A DNA stretch of 64,000 bases from Pseudarthrobacter sp. AL07 (GCF_029960665.1 NZ_JASBRB010000003.1:62001-126000), one strand, 5' to 3'; numbered from the stretch's first letter, positions 1 to 9,433 are shown. Translations and numbers: made by a program. Notes: generated by a model from the sequence alone, not told the origin.

Positions 1-42
1 ATTGGGGAGGACCGGGTGGCCATCTCGGTGGAGCCCATCTAA
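1..42 (+). CDS. 3' end of a gene that starts before the window
   Basis: The first 42 bases form an open frame ending in TAA, giving the tail IGEDRVAISVEPI of a plus-strand protein. It stops 24 bp before the end of the convergent aroE-like gene. Nothing in 13 residues identifies a family, and a chance open frame is possible. Confidence 0.3.
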   Translation: MGEDRVAISVEPI

Positions 43-66
43 GAACGATTCCCTACCGCGCGCGTC

Positions 67-885
67 CTACCGGGCACGCATAAAGTCCTCGGCGGCCCGG
101 ACCTGCTCGTCGGTGGGCCGGACGCCGGTGTAGAGCACAAACTGCTCGAGCGCCTGGATGGTGGCCACCTCGGCGCCCGTGATCACCTGTTTCCCGGCGG
201 CGCGTGCCGCCTTGATCAGTGGCGTCTCGGCCGGCAGCGCCACAACATCGAACACAACCTTGGCCGCGGCGATCGCAGCTTCCGGGAAGGACAGCGAGTC
301 CACTTCCGGGCCGCCTGCCATACCGATGGGGGTGACGTTGATGATCAGGTCCGCGGTCCCGCCGTCGAGCGTTGCACGCCAGTGGAAACCGTACTGCTCA
401 GCGAGCGCCCGTCCTGTGTCTTCGTTCCGGGCGATGACCGTGACGTCCGTGAAGCCGGCGTCGCGCAGGGCCGCGACGGTGGCCTTGGCCATGCCGCCGG
501 CACCCTGGACCAGCACCGAGTAGTCCGTGGGCACGGCGTTGCTTTTGAGCAGCTGTTCGATCGCGGTGTAGTCGGTGTTGTAGGCCAACAGACGCCCGTC
601 GGTGTTCACGATCGTGTTGACCGAATCGATGGCCCTGGCGGAGGGATCCAGCTCATCCACGAGGGCCATCACGTCCTCCTTGTACGGCATGGACACCGCA
701 CAGCCGCGGATGCCCAGGCCCCTGACGCCGGCGATCGCCTGGGCCAGGTCGGTGGGGGCAAAGGCCTTGTAGATCCAGTTCAGGTCCAGTTGGTCGTAGA
801 GGTGGTTATGGAACCGGGTCCCGTTGTTGCTGGGCCGGGCCGACAGCGAAATACACAAGGTCATGTCTTTATTCAGAATGGGCAC
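67..885 (-). CDS. aroE: Shikimate dehydrogenase family protein (AroE-like)
   Basis: NADP-dependent dehydrogenase of the shikimate/quinate type, about 272 aa. The N-terminal substrate domain carries LSARPSNNGTRFHN, then AVSMPYKEDV, where the Lys is the expected catalytic residue, and NTIVNTD. A Rossmann domain follows with VLVQGAGGMAKA and NVTPIGMAGG. The N-terminal motif is that of the atypical AroE-like subgroup rather than classical AroE (SxSP at the substrate site), so the true substrate may not be 3-dehydroshikimate. The GTG at 885 gives VPILNKD, matching the usual N-terminus of this subgroup. A longer frame back to 912 would run into the palindrome at 907-974. It is convergent with whatever ends at base 42. 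Confidence 0.8.
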   Translation of the reverse strand: MPILNKDMTLCISLSARPSNNGTRFHNHLYDQLDLNWIYKAFAPTDLAQAIAGVRGLGIRGCAVSMPYKEDVMALVDELDPSARAIDSVNTIVNTDGRLLAYNTDYTAIEQLLKSNAVPTDYSVLVQGAGGMAKATVAALRDAGFTDVTVIARNEDTGRALAEQYGFHWRATLDGGTADLIINVTPIGMAGGPEVDSLSFPEAAIAAAKVVFDVVALPAETPLIKAARAAGKQVITGAEVATIQALEQFVLYTGVRPTDEQVRAAEDFMRAR

Positions 886-906
886 CTGTCCATTAAACGC
901 GTTTCC

Positions 907-974
907 CCCCAACTGGGTCGCAGTTGATGTCGTTATGAGCGCTCAAAACGACATCTGCTGCTACCTAGTTGGGG
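907..974. repeat. 68-bp intergenic palindrome (family B)
   Basis: Left arm 907-934 and right arm 947-974 are 28 bp each and complementary at all but four positions. The centre 936-945 is itself the perfect palindrome TGAGCGCTCA, so the whole block is symmetric about 940/941. It lies 13 bp past the nagZ-like stop and just upstream of the aroE-like start. It has no T-run. The symmetry and length suggest a dispersed intergenic palindrome, which may also serve as a transcription terminator. It is unrelated in sequence to the 59-bp family elsewhere in the window. Confidence 0.75.
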
Positions 975-987
975 TGGACACGTTCCG

Positions 988-2706
988 TTACGGGCAACCC
1001 GTTCCGGCCGGATAGCTTCCGACGGCGGCGGGCAGCTTCCCCGGGGCAGTCGCCTTGCCTGCCAGCACGGCAACGAGGGCGTCAAAAGCGCCAGGCGTGC
1101 GGCCGTACAGCGCAACCTTTACCGGGGCAGTGGAATCCTGCAGCGGCCACGGCGCATCCAGGGCCACAGCGATATCGCCCCCGACCGGACGTCCGGCGTA
1201 ACCGATGAGGCTGACCAGGGGGCCAGCCCCGGTGCCGAGCCCGGCCTTCGCTGCGGCAGCTTCAAACCGTGCTCTGTCCTGCGCTGATCCGCCCGCGATC
1301 CGGATGCTTCCCTGGACGATCGGCGCGCCGCAGTGTCCGGACAGAACTGTGACGGCACCCGCGGAGACCCGCGCCGAGATATCGCCGCCGCTGCCGGGGG
1401 CGGCGCTGGCAGGGGCCGAGCCGTCGGGCGGCGAGGTGACGCGGCCGCGCCAAATCATCATGGTCGCCACCCGGATGGCTGCTTCGTCCAGGCGCGCCGC
1501 GGGCAGGGTTCCGGCCGCCACGGCGCTGACGATGGCCGCGTGAGACTGCCCCACATCCGTCGGCATCAGCAGCAGGTCCGCGCCGGCAACCAGCGCCGCC
1601 GTTGCTGCGGAGCCGCCCGGGTACTGCTTCTGGACTGCCCCCATATTGAGGGCATCGGTTACGGCCACACCCTCGTAACCCATGCCGCGCAAAGCAGCGT
1701 AAGCAGGTCCTGACAACGACGCCGGAACGCCGGGTTCCAGGGCCGGTACGGCGATGTGCCCGGTCATGACCATAGGAACACCGGCTGCGATGGCTGCCCG
1801 GAAGGGCTTCCAGTCCCGGGCCTCGAGCTCCGCGATGCCCGCGGGCTGCACCGGAAGATCCTGGTGCGAGTCAACGGTCACGGAGCCGTGGCCCGGGAAG
1901 TGTTTGAGGGCCGGCAGGACGCCGGCCTCCTGCATGCCCTGTGAGAACCCCACGGCCAGCGCTCCCGCTGCGTCCGGGTTAGCGGACATTGACCGGGCAC
2001 CGATGGTTGGATCTGCGGGCCCGATGGTCACATCCGCAACAGGCGCGAAGTCCACGGTGAAGCCCAGCGACCCGAGCTCCGCGGCCATGGCGCGGCCTGC
2101 TTCCTTGGCGAGCGGCACATTTCCGGCGGCTCCGTAGCTCAGGGCGGTTGGCCATTCGGTCAGGGGCGCACCGAGCCGCGCCACGATCCCGCCCTCCTGG
2201 TCCACGCCGATGAGCCCGGGCCAGGGCCTGCCGTCAGCTTTTGTGGCCTGGGCCAGCCGGGCGTTGACCGCTGTCAGGGCAGCCGGATCTGTCTGCCCGC
2301 GCGCGTCGAGCGGGACGTTGTCGCCCATGATGATGGACCCCGCCAGATGGAGGCGTTCTATGGTTGCGGCCTGGGCTTCGGCATCGGTGCCGGCATATAC
2401 CGGCATCAGCACCTGGCCGGCCTTCTCCTCGACAGACATCGCCGCCACGGCGGCTACGGCGGCATCCTGGTCCCGCTGTTCGGGCCCCCAGCCCAGCGGA
2501 CGGAGCCCGGGGTCAGGTGAGGGGGAAGCGGACGGGGGTGCCGTCGTCGCACGCTCTGATCCCGGGGTTGAGGCCGGCGCGGGGCTGGAGGACGCCGGGG
2601 TGGTGGTGGGAACCGCCGTGCAGGCCGTCATGGCGGCCACGGCGGCGGCCGCGAAAAAGAGGGTGGATTTGTGAACACACTCACGGCTCCATATAAACAA
2701 GGCCAT
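988..2706 (-). CDS. nagZ: Glycoside hydrolase family 3 lipoprotein (NagZ-like beta-N-acetylhexosaminidase)
   Basis: Exported GH3 hydrolase of about 572 aa, probably removing N-acetylglucosamine from cell-wall fragments. The N-terminus is a lipoprotein signal: a charged start, a hydrophobic run and Cys at residue 29 (AAMTAC), followed by a Pro/Ser/Thr linker to about residue 70. The TIM-barrel domain has GVDQEGG at about 168, the NagZ signature KHFPGHG at 268-274 followed by DSH, and VTDALNMGAV with the likely nucleophile Asp at 351. A C-terminal extension of roughly 170 aa follows the barrel and is not assigned. ATG at 2706 is preferred to the TTG one codon upstream. It stands alone, divergent from the YbdK-type gene. 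Confidence 0.85.
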   Translation of the reverse strand: MALFIWSRECVHKSTLFFAAAAVAAMTACTAVPTTTPASSSPAPASTPGSERATTAPPSASPSPDPGLRPLGWGPEQRDQDAAVAAVAAMSVEEKAGQVLMPVYAGTDAEAQAATIERLHLAGSIIMGDNVPLDARGQTDPAALTAVNARLAQATKADGRPWPGLIGVDQEGGIVARLGAPLTEWPTALSYGAAGNVPLAKEAGRAMAAELGSLGFTVDFAPVADVTIGPADPTIGARSMSANPDAAGALAVGFSQGMQEAGVLPALKHFPGHGSVTVDSHQDLPVQPAGIAELEARDWKPFRAAIAAGVPMVMTGHIAVPALEPGVPASLSGPAYAALRGMGYEGVAVTDALNMGAVQKQYPGGSAATAALVAGADLLLMPTDVGQSHAAIVSAVAAGTLPAARLDEAAIRVATMMIWRGRVTSPPDGSAPASAAPGSGGDISARVSAGAVTVLSGHCGAPIVQGSIRIAGGSAQDRARFEAAAAKAGLGTGAGPLVSLIGYAGRPVGGDIAVALDAPWPLQDSTAPVKVALYGRTPGAFDALVAVLAGKATAPGKLPAAVGSYPAGTGCP

Positions 2707-2780
2707 CAACTCGATGCTACCCCTGCACTAGACTTGAATGCGGCGCGTGCCCAGTGATATTCGAACAGTTAGGGGAACGC

Positions 2781-3932
2781 ATGAAGATTGATTTCGCTTC
2801 ATCGAAGCAATCAACTCTTGGTGTGGAATGGGAGCTGGCCCTGGTGGACGGCCAGACCGGCGAACTGGCATCGGTCGCCAACGAAGTGCTCAGCGGCGTG
2901 GTTGCCAGGCACCCCGAACTCAACGAAGACGACGAACACCCGCACATCAAGCAGGAACTGCTGCTCAACACCGTGGAGCTGGTCACCGGCATCTGCGAAA
3001 CTGCCGCCGAAGCCAAGGAAGACCTCAGCCGGTCCCTGGCCGCGGTCCGCGAAATCACCGATCCCATGGGCGTGGAGGTTTTCTGCGCCGGCAGCCACCC
3101 GTTCAGCCCGCCGCAGCTGCAGCCCGTGACGGACAAGGCCCGGTACGCCAAGCTGATCGACCGCACCCAGTGGTGGGGCCGGCAGATGGTCATCTACGGC
3201 GTACACGTCCACGTGGGCCTGGACCGGCGCGAAAAGGCCCTGCCTGTGATGGACGGGCTCCTGAACTACTTCCCGCACTTCCAGGCGCTCTCGGCGTCGA
3301 GCCCGTTCTGGGGTGGGGAGGACACCGGCTACGCGTCGCACCGGGCCCTCATGTTCCAGCAGCTTCCCACCGCCGGTTTGCCGTTTACGTTCCGCTCGTG
3401 GACCGAGTACGAGTCCTACGTCCAGGACATGTTCACCACCGGTGTGATCGACACCCTGTCCGAAATCCGCTGGGACATCCGGCCGGTCCCGAACCTGGGC
3501 ACCATCGAGATGCGGATCTGCGACGGCCTGGCCACGCTGGAGGAAGTGGGCGCGATTGCAGCCCTCACCCAGTGCCTGGTGGATGAACTCTCCACCACGC
3601 TGGATAACGGCGGGACCATCCCCACGATGCCGCCGTGGCACCTCCAGGAGAACAAGTGGCGTGCCGCCCGCTACGGCATGGAGGCCATCATCATCCTCGA
3701 CGCCGCCGGCAACGAACAGCTGGTCACCGACCACCTTCTGGAGACCTTGAACCGGCTGGAGCCGGTGGCCGCGAAACTCGGCTGCCCCGACGAACTGGCC
3801 GACGTCGAAAAGATCATCCGCCGCGGCGCCGGGTACCAGCGGCAGCGCCGCGTCGCTGCCGAGCACGGCGGCGACCTGCAGGCCGTGGTGCTGGACCTGG
3901 TCAAGCAGATGCGGAACGGGCCCACGGGCTAG
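2781..3932 (+). CDS. ybdK: Carboxylate-amine ligase, glutamate-cysteine ligase type 2 family (YbdK-like)
   Basis: ATP-dependent ligase of the GCS2 family, 383 aa. The start GVEWELALVD carries the conserved Glu pair of the family. HVHVGLDRREKA, FPHFQALSASSPFW and NLGTIEMRICDG are typical downstream motifs. Actinobacteria use mycothiol, and family members are weak gamma-glutamylcysteine ligases, so the physiological product is uncertain. The ATG at 2781 follows AGGGGA at good spacing and starts MKIDFASS; the longer frame from 2754 adds nine residues with no ribosome site. A 59-bp palindrome begins 10 bp after its stop. Confidence 0.88.
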   Translation: MKIDFASSKQSTLGVEWELALVDGQTGELASVANEVLSGVVARHPELNEDDEHPHIKQELLLNTVELVTGICETAAEAKEDLSRSLAAVREITDPMGVEVFCAGSHPFSPPQLQPVTDKARYAKLIDRTQWWGRQMVIYGVHVHVGLDRREKALPVMDGLLNYFPHFQALSASSPFWGGEDTGYASHRALMFQQLPTAGLPFTFRSWTEYESYVQDMFTTGVIDTLSEIRWDIRPVPNLGTIEMRICDGLATLEEVGAIAALTQCLVDELSTTLDNGGTIPTMPPWHLQENKWRAARYGMEAIIILDAAGNEQLVTDHLLETLNRLEPVAAKLGCPDELADVEKIIRRGAGYQRQRRVAAEHGGDLQAVVLDLVKQMRNGPTG

Positions 3933-3942
3933 ATCCCACCCG

Positions 3943-4001
3943 TTGCCCTATCAGTTGTGGGCCCTAACCCGGCGGTTTGGGGACCACAGCTGATAGAGCA
4001 A
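3943..4001. repeat. 59-bp intergenic palindrome, copy 1 (family A)
   Basis: Arms 3943-3960 (TTGCCCTATCAGTTGTGG) and 3984-4001 are complementary at 16 of 18 positions, around a 23-base centre. It sits between two convergent genes, 10 bp past the YbdK-type stop and 20 bp past the tsaD stop. Its right half (TTTGGGGACCACA then CTGATAGAGCAA) is shared with copy 3. There is no T-run. Confidence 0.8.
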
Positions 4002-4021
4002 GTGGGGTTTCAACAGTCAGG

Positions 4022-5146
4022 TCAGGCGGGGAGTGACACCGCGGTGACCGGCATCGAGGAGTCCGGGGCGAAGCGGATGCCGCTGGGCCCGATCCCGGCC
4101 ATCACCAGCTGGGCACCGAGGGCCGCCACCATGGCGCCGTTGTCCGTGCACAGCTCCAGCGGCGGCACATGGAGTCTGATTCCGGCGGACGAACAGCGCT
4201 GACCGGTGAGTTCCCGCAGCCTGGAGTTGGCTGCCACTCCCCCGCCCAAGAGAACGTCTTTGATGCCATGCTCGCGGCAGGCCAGGACGGCCTTGGACGT
4301 GATAACGTCCACCACCGCTTCCTGGAAGGCGGCGGCGACGTCGGCCACCGGCACCTCTTCGCCGCGGGCCTCGAACTGCTCGACGCACCGCGCCACCGCA
4401 GTCTTCAGGCCGCTGAAGGACCAGTCGTAGCGGTGTTTTCCCGGCTCCTCGGCGGTGCCCATGTACTTTGGCTGGCTGAGGCCGCGCGGGAAACGGATGG
4501 CTTTGGGGTTGCCGGTGCGGGCGAGCTTGTCGATGGCCGGGCCGCCCGGGTAGCCGAGGCCCAGGATGCGGGCCACCTTGTCGTAGGCTTCGCCGGCGGC
4601 GTCGTCGATGGTGGAGCCGAGGAGCCGGACGTCGCTGGTGATGCTGTTGATCTTCAGGATCTCGGTGTGCCCGCCGGAGACCAGCAGGGCACCCAGGTTC
4701 TCCGGGAGACGGCCGGCATGACCGAGCCCAACCGCAGCACCCGCGGCAGCACCGCCGTCGGGGTTTACATCCAGCAGCCCGACGCCGACATGCGCCACCA
4801 GGTGATTGATGGCATACAGCGGCTTGCCGGTGGCCACGGCCAACGCCTTCGCGGCGCAGACCCCCACCATCAGGGCGCCTGCCAGCCCGGGGCCGGAGGT
4901 GACGGCAATCGCGTCCACGTCCGCCAGGGTCACGTCGGCGTCGGCCAGGGCCTGCCGCAGAGTGGGCACAAAGGCATCAAGGTGTGCGCGGGAGGCGATC
5001 TCGGGGATCACGCCGCCGAAGCGGACGTGCTCGTCCATCGAGGAGGACACCGTGTTGGTGAGCAGCGTGGTGCCGCGGACGATGCCCACGCCGGTTTCGT
5101 CGCAGGAGGATTCGATGCCCAGCACCAGGGGCTGCGAGCTGTTCAT
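4022..5146 (-). CDS. tsaD: tRNA N6-adenosine threonylcarbamoyltransferase TsaD
   Basis: Catalytic subunit that transfers threonylcarbamoyl from TC-AMP to A37 of ANN-decoding tRNAs, working with TsaB and TsaE. It has 374 aa. The Kae1/TsaD fold is clear: [11 protein letters not shown] at the N-terminus, metal-binding [18 protein letters not shown], and ATP-site motifs [19 protein letters not shown] and [15 protein letters not shown] Gly/Ala-rich insert of roughly 15 residues sits between the metal site and the SGGHT strand. It is last in the alr-tsaE-tsaB-rimI-tsaD operon and overlaps rimI by 4 nt. The 59-bp palindrome copy 1 lies 20 bp beyond its stop. Confidence 0.97.
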   Translation of the reverse strand: MNSSQPLVLGIESSCDETGVGIVRGTTLLTNTVSSSMDEHVRFGGVIPEIASRAHLDAFVPTLRQALADADVTLADVDAIAVTSGPGLAGALMVGVCAAKALAVATGKPLYAINHLVAHVGVGLLDVNPDGGAAAGAAVGLGHAGRLPENLGALLVSGGHTEILKINSITSDVRLLGSTIDDAAGEAYDKVARILGLGYPGGPAIDKLARTGNPKAIRFPRGLSQPKYMGTAEEPGKHRYDWSFSGLKTAVARCVEQFEARGEEVPVADVAAAFQEAVVDVITSKAVLACREHGIKDVLLGGGVAANSRLRELTGQRCSSAGIRLHVPPLELCTDNGAMVAALGAQLVMAGIGPSGIRFAPDSSMPVTAVSLPA

Positions 5147-5697
5147 GACTTGCCTGCTTCTGTTGTGGGGTCCGGGGCTGGTGCCGGGTCGGCTGGTGCG
5201 GGGGCTGTGCCTTCGGGGAGCAGTTGCAGCCGCATGATGAGGGCGTCAACCCCGTCGCGGTAATACCCGCGGCGGACGTGGATCTGCTCGAAGCCGAACC
5301 GCACGTACAGCTGCTGCGCCCGGGGATTGTCCGCACGGACCTCCAGGAGGACGTCCGCGGCCCCGCGGAGCCGGGCTTCATCGATCAGCCGGGTCAGGAG
5401 CCTTGAGCCAATGCCCCGGCCTTCACATTCAGGCACGACGGCGATGGTCTGGACATCCGCGATCGGCTCGATGCACATCAGACCGGCGTAGCCCACAATG
5501 TCCCCGCCACTTTCCGCCACGAGGTAGCGGCGCGTTTCGTGCTGGGACAGTTCGGACAGGAACATGTGCACCGGCCATGCGTCCGCCGGGAACAGGCGCT
5601 GCTCCAGAGCGTCCACTGCGGGCACGTCTTCCAGGGTCATGTCCCGGAACACCACGCCGTCGGCGCTGGAACTGTCTGCGCTGGTAGGCATGCTCAC
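5143..5697 (-). CDS. rimI: Ribosomal-protein-alanine N-acetyltransferase RimI
   Basis: GNAT acetyltransferase of 184 aa. The acetyl-CoA loop is [15 protein letters not shown], and the C-terminal block [16 protein letters not shown] then RRGYY is the RimI signature. The family acetylates the N-terminal Ala of ribosomal protein S18; substrates in actinobacteria may be broader. A Pro/Ala-rich tail of about 25 aa follows the domain. It sits inside the tsa operon with 4-nt overlaps on both sides, so translation is probably coupled. Confidence 0.93.
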   Translation of the reverse strand: MSMPTSADSSSADGVVFRDMTLEDVPAVDALEQRLFPADAWPVHMFLSELSQHETRRYLVAESGGDIVGYAGLMCIEPIADVQTIAVVPECEGRGIGSRLLTRLIDEARLRGAADVLLEVRADNPRAQQLYVRFGFEQIHVRRGYYRDGVDALIMRLQLLPEGTAPAPADPAPAPDPTTEAGKS

Positions 5698-6365
5698 AGG
5701 GCCCGCTTCCGTGGGCCCGGGACCTGGGCGTCCGACTCGCGGAGGTACAGGGGCGTGGAGTCGAGCAGTTGCTTGCCGGAGGCGAGCCGGGCCAGGGCGA
5801 ACTGTCCGAGGTAGAGAGCGTCGGGCTGCTCGTTACTGAAACCCGCGTCGGCGCGCAGCACGTCACTGTAGAGTCCGGCGCCGGCGCCGTAAGCCGGGAG
5901 GTCCGGGAGGTCGGCGGCGAAGCTGACGTGCGGGCCGTCCTCAAGCTGCGGCAATTGGCCGTCGGCGAGGCTGTACCGCGCCCAGTACACCTCTTTGCGC
6001 CGGGCGTCCGTGACCACCAGGAATTCGGCCGCGGCCTCGGTGGACTCTGCCACTTCCAGCGCCACGGCGTCCAGGCTCATCAGCCCGTACAGCGGTTTGT
6101 CCCAGACGAAGGCGAGCGTCCTGGCGGTTGCGATCCCCGAGCGCAGTCCGGTGAACGGGCCTGGGCCCACGCCTGTCACGATCGCGTCAATGTCCCGGCC
6201 GGTGACGCCGGCGGAGGCAAGCAGGTCCTCGATGCCGGGGGCCAGAACTTCGGCGTGGCTGCGGGTGTCCTCGGTGGAGAAGCTGGCCACAACGCCTTCG
6301 AGGGCGTCGTCCGAGACCAGCGCAGCACTGGCCACGGCGGAGGTGTCGATGGCAAGAATAAGCAT
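5694..6365 (-). CDS. tsaB: tRNA threonylcarbamoyladenosine biosynthesis protein TsaB
   Basis: Non-catalytic partner of TsaD in t6A synthesis, 223 aa, the usual length. The ASKHA-fold N-terminus LILAIDTSAVASAAL and the VTGVGPGPFTGLRSGIATAR block identify it. It bridges TsaD and TsaE in the complex. Its start overlaps the tsaE stop by one base and its stop overlaps rimI by 4 nt. Confidence 0.95.
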   Translation of the reverse strand: MLILAIDTSAVASAALVSDDALEGVVASFSTEDTRSHAEVLAPGIEDLLASAGVTGRDIDAIVTGVGPGPFTGLRSGIATARTLAFVWDKPLYGLMSLDAVALEVAESTEAAAEFLVVTDARRKEVYWARYSLADGQLPQLEDGPHVSFAADLPDLPAYGAGAGLYSDVLRADAGFSNEQPDALYLGQFALARLASGKQLLDSTPLYLRESDAQVPGPRKRAL

Positions 6366-6988
6366 CAGGGTGTCCCTTCGAAGGCCCCGCCCAGGGCAGG
6401 CTTGGTGCTCCAGCGGGGACCGAAGCCGCGCATCACGACGGTGCGGGGCTCATCGAGGTCCTCGGTGTCGAAGTCCAGGATTTCGGTGTGGGCGGGGTTG
6501 GGTTTCCGTTCCGCCGGATCCGTCGCCCCTTCCAGCCCGACCGGTTCCAGCCCGATCGCCCGGTGCAGGTCCACTTCCAGCCGGCTCTCGCTCAGGTGCT
6601 CCACCCGGCCGCGTCCCCACTCCACCACGGTCACGGCCGAGTCCAGCGTGTTTTCCAGGTCAATGTCGTCGATTTCCGACGCCGATCCCAGCCGGTACGC
6701 GTCCACGTGCACCAGGTCGGGGCCACCGGGCCGCGGGCCGTCGGGCAGGTTGGGGTGGATACGGACCAGGACAAAGGTGGGCGAAATGATGCCCGCACGC
6801 ACACCGAGGCCTTCGCCGAGGCCCTGCGTGAAGGTGGTTTTCCCGGCACCCAGCTCGCCGGTCAGTACCACCAGGTCCCCGGCCTGCAGCTCCGCACCCA
6901 ATGCGGCGGCGAGCGCGTGGGTCTGGTCCGCCGTTGTGACCCTCAGCGTCTCTTCCCAGTGGGGCATCTCTGCCGGGGCCATGCTCAC
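6365..6988 (-). CDS. tsaE: tRNA threonylcarbamoyladenosine biosynthesis ATPase TsaE
   Basis: P-loop ATPase that resets the TsaB-TsaD complex during t6A synthesis, 207 aa. Walker A is LTGELGAGKTTFTQGL, followed by SPTFVLV and HVDAYRLGS, all standard for the family. The protein is longer than the common 150 aa form because of an insert and tail (about residues 125-207) rich in Glu, Pro and Asp, as often seen in Arthrobacter relatives. It overlaps alr by 4 nt. Confidence 0.94.
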   Translation of the reverse strand: MSMAPAEMPHWEETLRVTTADQTHALAAALGAELQAGDLVVLTGELGAGKTTFTQGLGEGLGVRAGIISPTFVLVRIHPNLPDGPRPGGPDLVHVDAYRLGSASEIDDIDLENTLDSAVTVVEWGRGRVEHLSESRLEVDLHRAIGLEPVGLEGATDPAERKPNPAHTEILDFDTEDLDEPRTVVMRGFGPRWSTKPALGGAFEGTP

Positions 6989-8223
6989 GGTGTTGCCTGC
7001 CCGGCGTCGGGATTTCCCACGGCAGGATGGCCGACGGCGGGACTTTCGTTAATTACCCGGCGTGGCACCCGCGGGCTGATCCGGGTCACGATCTCGTAGT
7101 TGTTGGTGCCGGCGGCGGCCGCCCAGTCGTCCGCCGTGGGACCGCCGTCGTCCCCGTTACCGAACAGCACCGCTTCGGCGCCGAAGAGGTCCGCGCCGGC
7201 GGGGCCGATGTTGCCGAGGTCGATGACCATCTGGTCCATGGCGATCCGGCCCACCACGGGGTAGGTCCGGCCGGCCACCCGGACGGGACCGCCGGTGGCA
7301 ATGCGGGGCACGCCGTCCGCGTAGCCCAGCGGGATCAGCGCCAGGGTGCTGGGGCCGCTGGTGCGGTAGCGCAGGCCGTAGGAAACGCCCTGCCCATCAG
7401 GGACCTGCTTGCACTGGGACACCAGGGTGCGCAGCGTCATCGCGGGACGGAGACCCAGTTCGGCGGAGGTCTGGCCTTCAAAAGGCGAGAGGCCGTAGAT
7501 GCCCAGGCCCACGCGGACCATGTCAAAGTGGGTATCGGGGCGGGACAGCGTGGCCGGGGTGTTGGCCAGGTGGCGGACTTCGGGGTCCACACCGGCGTCC
7601 TCAGCCACGGCCAGCACCTCGCGGAAGGCCGCCAGCTGATCGTCGGTTTCCGGCCGTTCGGGTTCATCCGCAACAGACAGATGGGAGAAGATGCCCACTA
7701 CCCGCAGGAGGCCCTGGTCCTGGTACTCCATGGCCTCGCCCAGCAGCTGGTCCCAGGCATCGAGCGTTGCACCGTTCCGGCCCAGGCCCGTGTCCACTTT
7801 CAGGTGGATCCGGGCGGGACGCTCCTGGTCACGCGCGGCCGCCACAATGCGGTCCAGTTCCCAGCCGGAGCAGCCGATGTCCACGCCGGCAGCCACCGCC
7901 GCAGCGAAGTTGCTTTCCGCCGTGTGCAGCCAGGCCAGCAGGGGGGCTTCGATGCCGGCCGCCCGCAGTGCCAGCGCCTCGGAGATGTGTGCGACGCCCA
8001 GCCAGGATGCGCCGGCTTCGAGGGCAGCCCGGGCTACAGGAACCGCGCCGTGTCCGTACGCGTCAGCCTTCACCACGGCCATGACCTTGGCGGGCAAGGC
8101 CGCGTCCGCCAGCCGCCGCACGTTGTGGCGGATTGCGTCCAGGTCTATAACGGCGGACCGCTCGTTCACAGGATCCGTTCCTGGGGCCGCGCGGAAGTCA
8201 CCGGTTGTTACGGGATAAGTCAC
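6985..8223 (-). CDS. alr: Alanine racemase
   Basis: PLP enzyme making D-alanine for peptidoglycan, 412 aa. The PLP-lysine motif VVKADAYGHG is at about residue 50, GLGRNG and LANTPATL line the active site, and GVSYGLRYRT carries the second catalytic Tyr. The C-terminal beta domain has GRIAMDQMVIDLG. It is the first gene of the t6A operon in the direction of transcription, tying a cell-wall enzyme to tRNA modification. The PfkB kinase gene ends 48 bp upstream and may be co-transcribed. Confidence 0.95.
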   Translation of the reverse strand: MTYPVTTGDFRAAPGTDPVNERSAVIDLDAIRHNVRRLADAALPAKVMAVVKADAYGHGAVPVARAALEAGASWLGVAHISEALALRAAGIEAPLLAWLHTAESNFAAAVAAGVDIGCSGWELDRIVAAARDQERPARIHLKVDTGLGRNGATLDAWDQLLGEAMEYQDQGLLRVVGIFSHLSVADEPERPETDDQLAAFREVLAVAEDAGVDPEVRHLANTPATLSRPDTHFDMVRVGLGIYGLSPFEGQTSAELGLRPAMTLRTLVSQCKQVPDGQGVSYGLRYRTSGPSTLALIPLGYADGVPRIATGGPVRVAGRTYPVVGRIAMDQMVIDLGNIGPAGADLFGAEAVLFGNGDDGGPTADDWAAAAGTNNYEIVTRISPRVPRRVINESPAVGHPAVGNPDAGQATP

Positions 8224-8271
8224 GCTAGTGATTCTAGTGCGGGCGCTCAGGGCGGGATAATCGCGGCGCCC

Positions 8272-9363
8272 TCAGGCATCGGACAAGTGCGCGATCGTGG
8301 CGGTGGCCCGGCGCTGGGCCCCAAGCGGTATGTCGTGGAGAATGTCGGCCAGGAAGCCGAAGCGGCGGAGCCACTGGCTGCTCTGGCGTTCCGGCCTGGA
8401 GTTGGCCCGCTGCCACCAGTCTGCGATGTCTCCCCAGCCGGGTGCCGCCAACGAACCGCCCACTTCCTGCACAGCGAGGGAGGCGCAGAGGTTTGCGAAG
8501 CGAAGCCTGTTGCCCAGCGGCCAGCCGGCCAGGCTGCCCACGATGAAGGCCGCGTCGAAGCAGTCCCCGGCGCCGGTGGGATCCAAAGCAATGACCGGCG
8601 GCGACGGTACCCACTCCTCCTCCCCCGTCTCCGAGTCCACGGCCATGGCACCCTGCGCGCCGAGCGTCACCACGGCCACTGGCACGCGATCGGCGAGGGC
8701 GTACAGCGCGGACCACGGATTATCCTTCCCGGTGAAGGCCATGGCCTCGCGCTGGTTGGGCAGGAACGCATGGAAGTACTGCAGGTTGTCCAGCCGGACC
8801 CGTGACCATTCACCGCTGGGATCCCACCCCACATCCCCAAACAACTTCACGCCTTCCTTCTGCGCGGCCACGGCCCAGGGTTCAATCTCGACGCCGAGCT
8901 CGGCAATGCCGGCGAGCGCCCGGGGCGGTGAACCAATCAGTTCGGACGACGTCACGGGGGCCGGGTGGCCGTGCGTCACCAGCGACCGGTCCTTCGCCAC
9001 GCAGAGCGAGACGGTGACCGGCGAATGCCACCCCTCGACTTTGCGGGACATACTCAGGTCCACGTGCTCTTGCCGTGCCAATATCTTCCAGTTGTAGTCC
9101 CCGTAACCGTCGTCCCCGAACGCGGCGGCCAATCCGGTGCGCAGTCCCAGCCTCGCCGCCGCAATGGCCTGGTTCGCGACGCCGCCGGGGCAGCTGCCCA
9201 TGCCATCGCTCCAGATTTCCGTGCCCGGCTCGGGCGCGTGGGGCAGGCCGGTGAAGATGATGTCCTGGAAGACCGTTCCGGCGAGGATCAGGTCGAACCC
9301 GCCGCCGGACTGCGCGCGGACGGTTGCGAGCGGATCGAAGCGGCGGTCCGGGATGGCGTCCAT
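8272..9363 (-). CDS. PfkB-family sugar kinase
   Basis: Ribokinase-like carbohydrate kinase of 363 aa. The N-terminal PfkB region has GSCPGGVANQAIAAARLG, and the C-terminal signature DPTGAGDCFDAAF carries the catalytic base Asp. ALGIxG-type sugar contacts are not diagnostic, so the substrate is not assigned. It is divergently placed from the GH4 gene across a 70-bp gap, which suggests a shared control region for sugar use, and it lies 48 bp before alr on the same strand. Confidence 0.85.
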   Translation of the reverse strand: MDAIPDRRFDPLATVRAQSGGGFDLILAGTVFQDIIFTGLPHAPEPGTEIWSDGMGSCPGGVANQAIAAARLGLRTGLAAAFGDDGYGDYNWKILARQEHVDLSMSRKVEGWHSPVTVSLCVAKDRSLVTHGHPAPVTSSELIGSPPRALAGIAELGVEIEPWAVAAQKEGVKLFGDVGWDPSGEWSRVRLDNLQYFHAFLPNQREAMAFTGKDNPWSALYALADRVPVAVVTLGAQGAMAVDSETGEEEWVPSPPVIALDPTGAGDCFDAAFIVGSLAGWPLGNRLRFANLCASLAVQEVGGSLAAPGWGDIADWWQRANSRPERQSSQWLRRFGFLADILHDIPLGAQRRATATIAHLSDA

Positions 9364-9433
9364 GTCCGGCAGACTACGCCCTGCCGCGGCCCCACGGTAG
9401 GGGCGCGCCTGGCGGAGGCCTACACTGCTGACT

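Noticed and set aside
2811-3866. Long open frame antisense to the YbdK-type gene (351 codons)
   Set aside because: Mirror frame of a high-GC gene; its residues are rich in Gly, Val, His and Arg and match no family. The same holds for antisense frames at 7027-8805, 9374-10327, 12291-13658, 20061-21647 and 24373-25830.
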